64,000 nucleotides of DNA, from assembly GCF_954871325.1 (NCBI RefSeq), contig NC_088775.1, positions 80,701,561-80,765,560 of the forward strand, given 5' to 3'. A program made the position numbers and the translations under genes. This document shows positions 37,738 to 48,371 of the stretch, piece after piece. Each line of letters begins with the position of its first letter. Position 1 is the first letter of the stretch. Under the pieces are notes generated by a model. It was not told where the DNA came from. It searched no databases and was given only the letters and a program-made list of their open reading frames with translations. Origin of the DNA: Gordionus sp. m RMFG-2023. Lineage: Eukaryota; Nematomorpha; Gordioida; Chordodea; Parachordodidae.

Positions 37738-39024
37738 TTATTCTAGTATATTGTTTGGCATGAATATGAGTTTGCCGAGAATATCGGATAGCAGAAGGTT
37801 TGGAAAAAAATGTATATGATAGTTTGCAATATCAAATATGGGATCAAATTCATCTTCTTCGTTGTCAGTTAATGCTATTTCATCCTCCGATTCCCAATCA
37901 AATGCCATAGACTTATCAAAAAATTTAGCTTCAATAAAACACTTTATGATTGTGGTACTTGTCACCTCACCCCATGCAAATTTTATAAGATAGAGGCTAT
38001 CATATAGTGTAAATCTTTTATAAAAAGAAATGGTGTCATTTCCTTCCATCAATGTTATCATTTTTCTCATGATACCCTTTCTATAATGACATTTAAAGGA
38101 TCTAATTGCACCCATGTCCAATGGTTGAATTAATGATGTTGTATTTGCTGGTAAAAAAATTAATTTTATATTGTTAAATGTTAATTTTGTTTTGTGACAA
38201 GATGCATTGTCACAAAACAATAAAATTTTCTTCTTTAATGAGGAATCCCATTCTTTAAGAATATCTTCAAAAGTTGAGGTTGTCATCCAGCTGCTTTTAT
38301 TGGAGTAGTATTTAACTGGTAATTTTTTATTTTTAAAGCACCTAGGGTTTTTAAATTTCCCTACAACATATAACTTTTTATCAGATCCATCCCCATTTAT
38401 GATAAATAGAACTGTGACCTTTTCCTTGTCTGGTTTGAAGCCCAGTGGTTGAGTTCCACTAAATTCCATTGTGCCCTTTGGTAATGCTCGGTAGTATAGT
38501 CCTCATCACAATTGTAAATATTACTCCTTTGATAATCTTTAATCAGAGATGGGAGTGTATTTCTGCTCCATTCATTTGCATTAATAATATCTGCACTCCC
38601 CTTTTCATTGCAAACATTATGAAAATTTATATTCTGTCTTTTCCTAAATCTCTGCAACCAGCTGCTAGTAGGAATGCCTATAATTTATATATATATATTA
38701 TAAAAACTTATAATTACCTTCATTGAATGTTTGGCTAAAAAACATAGCTTTTTCTGACATCACTAGCCCATTTAGACTGCAATTTTTACTTCGCATTTGT
38801 GTAAACCAAACCAATAAAGCTGCTTCTGTCTTTGGGTAACAACTCATTCTAACTCTTTTAGTTGTAGGAGGTTTATTCCTTAGAAATTGTGAGCATAGAT
38901 TTTCTTTATACGCTATTAAACGGTAGATTGTCGAGACGTGGCAATTGTAAGATGTAGTGTTTAATTTATCAATTATTTCTTTTTTATGCTTCAGGGTTAA
39001 TGTTTGGAATGATTTTTTTACCAT
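37738..39024 (-). pseudogene. pogo/Tigger transposase, one intron and one frameshift
   Basis: N-terminal CENP-B-like helix-turn-helix (LTLKHKKEIIDKL, VSTIYRLI) from 39024; a 40-bp intron at 38678-38717 (GAAG|GTAATT, ATTATAG|GCATT) leads to IPTSSWLQRFRKRQN and SADIINANEWS. Catalytic Asp residues: NCDE, LFCDNASCHK and QPLDMGAIRSF. A single frameshift follows NCDE; the second frame picks up as GLYYRALPKGTMEF and runs open for over 240 codons to a stop at 37738. The third Asp and an acidic tail (ESEDEIALTDNEEDE) are intact, so decay is slight. Confidence 0.88.
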
Positions 39025-39333
39025 TTTTATATTAATTTCTGGCGTGGTAATGAATGAATGAATGAATGGAAAAAGGTTAAATAAAAAAAATGATGAATAA
39101 TTTTTTTCGATAAATTTTTTTTATTTTTTCACTTATCCGATTAAATTAACGTTATTGTTATATAAATGGGACCTGAAAAATTTTGCAATTATCCGATATT
39201 TCGCAATTAACCGATTCGCAATTATAAATGTAATTTAACATTATACCATAGTAATTATTATCAAAATCGCGGGGTTTTTTCGCATTTAAAAGTTTTTGCA
39301 CTTAAGCGATATGCAATTAAACGGTTTTGACTG
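37738..39333 (-). mobile_element. pogo/Tigger-type transposon, 5' end intact
   Basis: The right end carries the inverted terminus CAGTCAAAACCGTTTAATTG at 39333 reading leftward, followed by TA (39334-39335), as expected for Tc1/mariner-superfamily insertion. The matching left terminus was not found below 37738, so the 3' end is lost or decayed. It lies immediately upstream of ANKLE2. Confidence 0.8.
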
Positions 39334-39989
39334 TATATAGATTTGGCACATGATCAGCAATATATTTTATCATAACCCCCTTAAAGACGCTTACTCCCTA
39401 CCTCTCTCAGAAAAATTGGACGGAAACTGTTCCAATACTTCCCCCCTCTCATGTAGACACAGGTTATATATGGCCTATTAAGAGTTTTTGCACAAATATA
39501 TAGCCCGTTATTCTGTCCAGCACATTATAATTTAGGAAAAAATTTGCCCAGCTAGATCCTTTAAAATTTTAAGAAACATCCGCCCCAGTTCGTTAAACCT
39601 TATATGAGTTTTTCGGCTCCATTTTAAATATGTATATCTAATTTTTTCCCAGTGTGGATTAAGGTTCTTCTATTTAATTTGTTAACTGTTTTCAACAGTA
39701 ATGCCATGTTAAGTATATCAAACAGGGTGTATTGCGAGGGGGACAAAGGAGGATTCTAAGCACACCCCATAAAAAAAATTAATTTTAGCCCCCTATCCAA
39801 ATTTTGAAGAGGGGCTGAGTTCCCGTCAAATTTTTTTATATTTTTTCAAAAGTGTTATTTCTCTTATCTATATTATAATTTTCCGATGTCCTCACTACGT
39901 CATTGTGACGTCATGTTATCGCTACGTCATGTCATCGCTACGTATTTATTTATTTTTATTTATTTATTTATTTTTTTATAAAAGCAAGA

Positions 39990-40690
39990 CTCAAATAAAA
40001 AGCAACTATTATATCCTGGTAAATAATATTTATAATTTATAAAAAAATTTTATTTACTTTTTTTATAGGTAAAATATTTTGAGAAGAAAATCCAAAAAAG
40101 CTAGACTCAAATAAAAAGCAACTATAATCCTGGTAAATAATATTTTTAATTTATGATATCAAAAATTAAATATCATTCATTTATTAATTCAACCCATATT
40201 CATTTTGAGAAGAAAGGGTAAATAATATTTTTTATTTATAAAAATGAGTTTTACCAAGGGCTAATATCAAAAAATAAATATCATTCAATTCTTTCAAGTA
40301 AATTAAATTATAAATGCTTATATTTTTTTACATTTAGAATACATCAATTTTAGCTTCTGATGATATTCCCACTCTTTCTAGGTTGAACCTAATATTGAAT
40401 CCTCTTCAGGTTTAATACATTAATATTTTTAAAATTATTCTTATGTTTTTATTTTAGATAACAAGCCCTGTCTAAACCTCTCTTAATGATTGTACAGATG
40501 CTGATTAAGCAACTATTATCCTGGTAAATTATTATTTTTTATTTATTAAAATGAGTTTTTACAAATCAAAAAATAAATATCATTCAATTATTAATACAGC
40601 CCATATTTATTTTGAGAAGAAAAGCAAAGTAAGGGTAAATAATATTTTTAATTTATAAAAATGAGTTTTTACATATCAAACAATCATCAT
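39990..40690. repeat. Degenerate direct repeats
   Basis: The phrase AGCAACTATTATCCTGGTAA and the phrase AATATCATTCAATTATTAAT with CCCATATTCATTTTGAGAAG each recur two to four times across this stretch (for example near 40010, 40110, 40160, 40505, 40565). The unit is irregular. Just before it, 39895-39945 holds several TGACGTCA/CTACGTCA words. Confidence 0.6.
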
Positions 40691-41846
40691 ACACCCTTAG
40701 TTTACAAAAAGTATAACATCAATAATTTAAACTTTCCCATTCCAGCTACACACATTCAAAATTATTATAAATATTTATGAAAATAGCTTCAAAACACAAA
40801 AGATTAACCCTACCTTTTTTTAAACAAAAATGTGGTATAAAACAAGGATGTGCCACCTCCCATTTTCAATCTACTAATTAGTGACATCACAAATACCACT
40901 ACAAAATGTAGACTGGCTAAGCTACGCCTACAACATATATATCATTATAGAAGATGTCACTAACATTAATTATTTTAACAATAGTCTTAAATAATATGCA
41001 GACTGATAAAAATTTTAAAAAACTATTCTATCTTTCCTTCCTTTTTAATTTCTTTTATTATCTTCACCTTTCTCAAACTTTTTAATTTCCTATTTCTTTC
41101 TCTTTAGCTTCCTTTCCCTTTTAATTTCCCTATCTTCTTTCCATTTACAATACTTAGTATGATATTTTTTATAATTTAAATAAATTTATATATCTATTTT
41201 AAGCATCCTAACAATATATCCTTTTATCTTTGATGAATATTTTGTCTAACTAACAGAAAAATATCCAAAGTACATTATTTTTAGTATTTAACTAAATATA
41301 TATCAATTTTTAAAGATCCTACTTTTTTAAAAGCTTGCCTTTTGTCAGATCCACAATTGCTCTATTCTCCATGCTGATTATTTTGTATAACTCATCAAAA
41401 AATAAGTACATTATTTTTATTATAAATAATTTTATATAGGGTTTTATATCTATCCAAAAATCGATATATATATATTACAATATTTTTTTTATTCAATTAA
41501 AATTATATATTTATTCTTAAGGATCCTACCTTTTTAACAATACTCCTTTTTATTCTTACTAATTTTTTTGTATAACTCAATAAAAAAGACAAAAAGGGGT
41601 ATTCTATCTTTAGGATTTTACATTTATTCTAAAACAAAATACATACTATGGTATTTATATTATTTAAATTATTCTATATCTATTCACAAGGTTCCTATTT
41701 TTTTTTTAATTTGCAAATTGGACTCTCCGAATGGTATTTTATTTTAATCCTACCTTATAAAATTAACTTGAGAATTGTTTTGTTTTTACTTTTAACTATC
41801 CCCATCATATTTCCTCTTTATAATTGTTCAAATATTGATATATCAG

Positions 41847-44251
41847 TCATTAATATTGTACAAATGCAAAATAAACCTGTTAATTGTGTTGTTTATTCAA
41901 ATTTGTGAAATAATTTATTTTGATGTTAATTGAGTATTAATTTAAATATCTTTTGAAATGTTTAGGTATATATACCAGTTGATTATTATACATATTATTA
42001 TTATTTGATTTTTAAAAGTAGAAATAAAATTTAATCCAAAACACAAAATATAACTTGTTATTTTCTTGTTTCCTTCATGGCGCCCCGGTACGTTTTTGTA
42101 AAAAAAAAGAAGAAAATATATAAAATTTGCCTAAAATTAAAAAAAAAAGTAAAAAAATTAAATTCGAAGGACATGACTTGTTTTTTAAAAAAATATATAT
42201 ATAGTCAAATATTATTCTGATATATACATATACAAAAGTGAGCTACCTATTGAGGTGACTACCTTATCTATTGATATGACTACCTATTGTGATGACTGCT
42301 TAACCTATTCAGATGACTGCTTAACCCATTGAGATGATTACCTATTGAGATGACTACCTTTTGAGATGACTACCTTATCTATTGATATGACTACCTATTG
42401 TAATGACTACCTAATCTATTGAGATGACTACCTATTGAGATGACTACCTTATCTATTGAGATGACTACCTTATCTATTGAGATGACTACCTTATCTATTG
42501 ATATGACCAAGAATCATACCTTAGCACGTTCTTTCATGCAAAAAGCTTCTTTCTTCATGGTGTCCTGGCTCTGGATGTTGGACTGGAATATGATAACCAG
42601 CACCTAACCTAATGTGACAACCTAGAAAGAACCAATATGGAAGTTGGACGTTAGGTTATGAATTCTATATTGTGAGACCAATGATGATTACTTATTATTC
42701 TAATCCACGTAAGAAGAAAAGTTATCATAAATTAAAATTTTATGCCGAGATAAAGGCATGTTGTAAATTTACTTATTAAAATAACTTAAATGTAAATCAA
42801 TAATGGACATATTTGAACACATAAAAAGCCTTAAAAAAATTATTTACTTAATTTCTTAGTGAAATATTGATATTTTTTTGATTTCTTGTATGATGACCAA
42901 TTGTTGTAAATTAACTAAACCTAAGGATGAATTTTTAGATATATTAAAAATAAACCATTAAAAATCCTAAACAAGAAGATAAAACTTTAATTTTAAATAT
43001 ACTAAAATGTAATTAAAACATGAATTAAAAGGTTTAAATCACATGATTGATTTAAATAACCCTTATAAGTAATACTTAATATGATAAAAATGTTTTTGAA
43101 ATAAAGCTTTTGAAGACAAGTTATGTAGCATCTTCATTTTAGATAAGTATTTAAATGATGTGATGAGATCATTTTCTAAAAATTATCTTATGAAGAATTT
43201 TTATTAAAAATAACACTTTTTGAATTAAAACTAGGGTGTGAAATTTAAATTTTTTATTTAAAGAGAGGGAAATGTGAATAATATTTTATTTGCATATTTA
43301 AACCTCGGAGATTGAAAATAAATAAAAATAAATTAAATATTAAAACGCAACTTAAATTATTAAAATAAAATATTAAAACGCTACAAATAAAATATTAAAA
43401 GGCTACTTAAATTATTAAAATAAAATATATAAAACGCAAAATTTAAAAAAAACGCGAAATTTTATATTATCTTTTTTGATTTATCTTTCTTACGGAATTC
43501 TACATATTTATCATTCCATACTCCAAAATTTTTATTCCAAATTCTTTTTCCCAAATTTAAAATTTTATTCCGTATTCCATATATTCAAATTTGATCAATT
43601 ATTCCTTATGATAATGATAACGTAAAACAATTTTAACAAACCTACGAAAACGTATGGACTCACGCGACTCAGACAGACTTATGCGCCCACCGAGCAGCAA
43701 CTTGATGCTTTGTCGAGGAGGGGAATGTTGTGTTGTTTATTCAAAATGGTGAAATAATTTATTTTGATGTTAATTGAGTATTAATTTAAATATCTATTGA
43801 AATGTTTAAGTATATATACCAGTTGATTATTATACATATTATTATTATTTGATTTTTAAAAGTAGAAATAAAATTTAATCCAAAACACAAAATATAACTT
43901 GTTATTTTCTTGTTTTCTTCAAAACCTTTAGAAGAACATGATAGGCTTGATAAGTCCCCAAATATTTTTTTTGATTATATTTCCCCAACTACTAGAAATA
44001 TACTTCTAATATTGACTACTCTACAGGTTTACAGTATATTAATGTTTGTTTAATTGCAACAATAGTTTATTTATATTTAGGCTGATTTCTTTATTTGTCT
44101 AGGCTAACCCAATCTTAATCCCTCACATTGTTACAAAACATGATGAATCTATTATTAAAAGCAAAGAAAAAAATGCCGATTCAACAAACGCCTTACCCGT
44201 TCTAGAGTTACTGGTGGCCAAGATAATAAGGAACTGTGAACTCCTCTGGAG
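41847..44251 (+). CDS. Two coding-like exons of an unidentified gene, first split by an LTR element
   Basis: After acceptor ATATATCAG an open frame runs to 41877, then continues in the same frame from 43927 (LEEHDRLDKSPNIFFDYISP) to a donor at 44026 (CTACAG|GTTTAC). A second exon, 44103-44251 (TTTGTCTAG|GCTAAC to TGGAG|GTTTAT), continues in phase with NPILIPHIVTKHDES and ALPVLELLVAKIIRNCELLW. Base use is less AT-biased than around it. I do not recognise the protein; the helical Leu-rich texture hints at an alpha-solenoid, but that is inference. No further exons were found before the Helitron fragment at 44640. It may be a broken gene or a captured gene fragment. Confidence 0.45.
41878..43921. 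mobile_element. Small LTR retroelement (TRIM/LARD-like), 2.0 kb
   Basis: Two direct LTRs, 41878-42077 and 43726-43921, begin TG and end CA. A 5-bp target duplication AAACC lies at 41873-41877 and 43922-43926. A TGGCGCC primer-binding-like site directly follows the 5' LTR, and a polypurine run GAGGAGGGGAA precedes the 3' LTR. The LTRs differ by about 3 percent by eye, so the insertion is fairly young. The inside has a minisatellite and no gag or pol that I can see: a fossil of a non-autonomous element. Confidence 0.88.
42243..42510. repeat. Minisatellite inside the LTR element
   Basis: Tandem units alternate between about 16 bp (GATGACTACCTATTGA) and 21 bp (GATGACTACCTTATCTATTGA), some 13 units in all, with few changes between neighbours. 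Confidence 0.9.
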
Positions 44252-44639
44252 GTTTATTTTGTTTTTTATCTAATGTTTTAAATCTATATGGTTATTTTAT
44301 ATTCACCCAGTTGCCTACCACTACCACAATCCCTAGGCCACCTCTGCCTAATTTTTAACAAATATAAGCATTTAATTCCACTATCATTCACCTCACTAGG
44401 AGTTAATATAAAATAATACTTTATCCGATTCCCTGAGGAACATTCATGAATATTTATAGGAATGTTCAAACGTGAATGTGTAGTGCGGCCAATTTCATTA
44501 ACATTATTAATGGGGAAATATGCGGTAGTTTTGTCATGGCCTTTATAACAATACTTACGACCGTTTTATGGTTGAGTTGACAATGTCGTTCATGATTCTA
44601 TTTTAGAGGAGGATACCAAAACTGACACTTTGGCAGAAA

Positions 44640-44880
44640 TATCATTTTGCGTTCTTCTTTTACCAGTAGCCCAAGGCCTCAGCTTTATCAGGACGCAATG
44701 GGTGTTGTACACCGCTTTGGTAATCCGTCATTATTCATTACTTTCACCTACAACCCTAAATGGGATGATATTATACATTAATTATTTCCTCTGCAAACGA
44801 CTGCCCAGATTTATTTTGTCGCTTTTTCCATCAAAAAATGTCATAAAGGATTTGTTCTTAATTTTATCAGACACACAAAA
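44640..44880 (+). pseudogene. Helitron replicase (Helitron-like N domain) fragment
   Basis: One frame reads ILRSSFTSSPRPQLYQDAMG, VVHRFGNPSLFITFTYNPKW, DDIIH, a stop and LFPLQTTAQ. The pattern (SSFTGSPRxMxxLYQDAMAIVxxxGKPDLFITFTCNPKW) is diagnostic for the Helitron Rep/helicase protein N-terminal domain. The HUH core and helicase are not found near it, so it is a remnant. Confidence 0.8.
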
Positions 44881-45174
44881 TAATAATTAATCCTCATCAT
44901 TTATTTAAAAAATTAACTAAATTTATATGGCAAGAAAAACAAATTTCTTAAAAAATATATAAATAAATTGCATATAAGTTTCATTAGTATTGAATGGCAT
45001 TTTTATAGATAGCATTTTTTTGTACTTAACATAAAGATATAGATAGCCCTTATCAAATTTTTTGATAAAAGGAGTTAGCCCAGTAATTGGTAAATCCGAG
45101 ATTTCCCCTTCATGTGATGATAAATTATTTAGAAATTTAACTATCTCCGGGTTTGGGAAAAAGTTTTGAAAATT

Positions 45175-45410
45175 AATATGGGTTGGACTGGGCTTGGAAA
45201 ATATTCCTCAAGATTAATATTTGCTTGCACCTGACTTGGGAATATCTTTTACAAATTATTATGGGCCGGTCTAGGAAAAAATTTTCAAAATTATTATGGG
45301 TTGAGCTAGGCTTGAGAATTTTTTTAAAAAATTATAAGGTCTTGGACGCTTGGAAATTTTTCCCAAATATTATGAGCTTGGACCTGGCTTGAAATTTTTT
45401 AATGTTAAAT
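45175..45410. repeat. Degenerate GGGCTTGG tandem repeat
   Basis: Four or five units of about 55 bp, each like ATTATTATGGGTTGGACTGG followed by GCTTGGAAATTTTTC. The GGGCTTG/AATTTTT texture resembles subterminal DNA of the GATCTGCA-type MITEs but no terminus is seen. Confidence 0.5.
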
Positions 45411-46024
45411 GTTAGTCTTATTTAATCAGTAATATATTTACAAAGAATTTTGATATTGGGTAAAAGCATTTAAATATATTTTGACTCAAAAAATAGTTTC
45501 CACTCTTAGTCCTAATGGGTTGTACTCAGTGACATTGGTTGGACTAGACCTAAATGGGGAGGGGGGGGTTTAAAAATAATATAAATTGGATATGATTTTT
45601 AAATAAAAGGTAACATCTTTCTTAAAAAAACGAATAAAATTCTCATTCTCCGTCATTTTTGACGGGCTATCTTCTAGTTTATTATAAAAATTAAAATGTT
45701 TATACAGTTTTAGATAGAAATTTTTTTCTTCCTTTTCATATCTTTTCTATGGCTACATGAAGATAGAGAAATAAAAAGTTTTATTATTTTTCAATATTTT
45801 TTTTACATTATTTTTATTTTATTATCAACTAAAATAAAAATTTTGATTTCTCTCATTTTAACAATTTTCATGAATATTAAAAGAGATATCAAGATAATAA
45901 AAATATATTAAAATAAAAACTAATAAAAAAGATACTAATTGAAGAAGAAAATCCAATAACTAGAGACAGTAGTGAGAGGTTTAATTACTCCAGTGGTGCC
46001 GATTCTACGTCGGGTAGTGGGACC

Positions 46025-46416
46025 TAGTGATCTACATCGGGCCTCCTAATTTTTCAAGCCCTGCCCCTGAAAATTTTTTAAAAAATTTGTCCTTCTCGTC
46101 ACGATTCTTAAGGAAATTTTCTTTTATTCATCCCGAAAAGCCCAACTAGAAATAAAAATTATTTTTTCGCCCGGCCCGAATTTATTTAATGAAAAAAATA
46201 TTCTACAAAATAAAAATATATTCTTTTCTTGTAAGAATTTATAAATATATCTATTTATTTGACAAAATGTAATGTTATCTATCATATTTAAAAATTAAAA
46301 CTCCGGCCCAAAATTTTTTATAAAATATTAGGACCCCAGCCCAATTCGAAATTATTTTTTAAAAAAAAACCTGGCCCGAAACCTGTTTGGGGTCAACCTT
46401 GATTTGCAAATCTCTA
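46025..46416. mobile_element. hAT MITE, GATCTGCA family
   Basis: Ends TAGTGATCTACATCGGGCC and, reverse-complemented, TAGAGATTTGCAAATC. Flanks GTGGGACC (46017-46024) and GTGGAACT (46417-46424) agree at 6 of 8. Subterminal CGCCCGGCCCGAATT and CCTGGCCCGAAACC as in the 20509 copy. 392 bp. Confidence 0.75.
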
Positions 46417-47797
46417 GTGGAACTATCGACTTATATAAATATTCGATAAAATATATCTTATTGACCCATTAATATTTTGAGCATCACATATCCTTAAAAA
46501 AATTATAATCCACATAAAAATAAATTTTAAATCACCGCCGCTTCTCTCTTATTTAAAGTATAGAGTGAGGTTCCCCACCAGCCAATAGTGGCAATGAATA
46601 GCTCTATTTTTAGGACGTTTTGAGCCGACTCTAAAAAGGCTAATCAAATTTTTAAGCGAAAATTTTCATAGTCCTGATCGAGGTTTAAACTTAAAAGATA
46701 GCTCTAACTTGAAAAAAAAAATACTCTTGCCCCAATTAACAAAATTTTTCGACTGTTAGAATAAAGCTGTTTTATCAACACTATAGGCAAGTAATGGGCC
46801 AATTTTAACAAAATCTTTATATTAAAATAGGAATTTGAAATTTTCAAATAGGTATAGTTGTTAAGATAAATCACTTATGAAAGTAATAATAAAGATATTT
46901 TGTTTATCAAGTTCTTCGGTGCCCTATTGTTTATGAACCATTTGTTATTGATTGACTGATATTTTTAAAAAAATCATTAGGAACATGTTGACCATAATAT
47001 TTAATTACTATGTAATTGAATATTTTCAGAGGTCGCTAGATTTAGAAATTAAATTTTTATTAAATATATACGATTAAAATAAATTCAAAACATATAAGAT
47101 CAAAAATGGATCAATTTATTACTCTAGAAAGCAAAATGTAATTCAATGCTTTTAAAAACAAGGGAAAAATAATGTATAAATTTGAAAAAAATTATTTTCT
47201 AGTTATTTTTTTATATAAACCTAAGCTGGAACCGATATTAGTTAAGATTTGAATCCTCGTAAATATATTGTTAAGTTGAATTCTAAATTGGATTTAATAA
47301 TTTTACAATTTAAATTTTATTTGTTTTATTTTGCACAAAAAAAAATTATTTTACCTTATATTCAAAAAGATTAAGTAATATGGCTCTATTATTCCCTTAG
47401 TCGAGTAATTTTAAAATTACTTTTTAGTAGCGAAGCCACTGATTAAATAAAAGTTTAAATCATTCTTGATTATATTATTACATATTTTTTATTTGCTTTT
47501 ATTAAAATTTCACGATTGCATTTCAATATAAATAATAATTTTAAACAGTAAATAAATAATAATATAATTTTTCATTAATTTAATAAATAGGGGCAGGGCA
47601 GTATAAGATACAAAATTGCAATGATTCGTCTATTGTCTTTATAATTTATATTAATTATAATTAGAAATAATAATTACAGTGTGAATATTTAAAAATTTTT
47701 TTTTAGCATCTATGAGAATTCCATTCAAAAATCAGGTTTAATGCCATAATTTATTTGAATATCATCTCCAACATGTCTATGAGAATTAAATAATTAA
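46417..47797. other. No gene seen
   Basis: AT-rich intergenic DNA without an assignable gene or bounded element. A short stretch near 46605-46700 has GTTTTGAGCCGACTC and AAAAAGGCTAA, recalling the TAGTGTTGTT MITE family, but without a terminus. Confidence 0.4.
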
Positions 47798-47912
47798 CCC
47801 TGCATTAACAGTTAGTGTGAATTCGTGGAATAGTATACAAAAATTAATGCTATGCCACATTTATATCATATTTATACTTCACCGCGAATTCGCGCTAACT
47901 GTGAATTCAGGG
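47798..47912. mobile_element. Short MITE with 32-bp inverted ends, possibly piggyBac-like
   Basis: The left end CCCTGCATTAACAGTTAG pairs with the reverse complement of the right end, CCCTGAATTCACAGTTAG, and the match continues into GAATTCG. The left flank is TTAA, the piggyBac target, but the right flank is TGAC, so the family is unsure. 115 bp. Confidence 0.55.
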
Positions 47913-48371
47913 TGACATTTAAAGGGAGAAGGGCATAAAAAAAGGTAACAAAGAATGAAATGAAATAATGCAACCATCAATAAATTAATATAATAATTCT
48001 TCATCAATATTAAGAGATCGTTAAATAGGAATGAAATTAGTCTCCCAAATATAATATTAAAAAATTTGTGGGACATTAATTGGAGGGGGGAGGGGGTATA
48101 TATAAATATTTGAATTTTAATAATGTACATATTTCTTCTTCTTTTCGATATCATAATATATAAAATGTATGATTTAGAAGAAAAATAAAATAAAAAATCA
48201 CGATTTAAAAAGAAAAGAGAAAAATATGTAATAGGATGAGATAAAGCACCTATCAAAATTTACAAGTATTCATTATTATTAATTTAAGCAGAAAACTGAG
48301 GGATTCATTAAATAATTAATAAAACATCTAAATGACTTAATTTTTTAAAAAAATAGTAAATATAAAATTAT

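Noticed and set aside
44284-44469. Minus-strand ORF between the unidentified exons and the Helitron fragment
   Set aside because: No domain resemblance and no splice context; may be decayed Helitron sequence.
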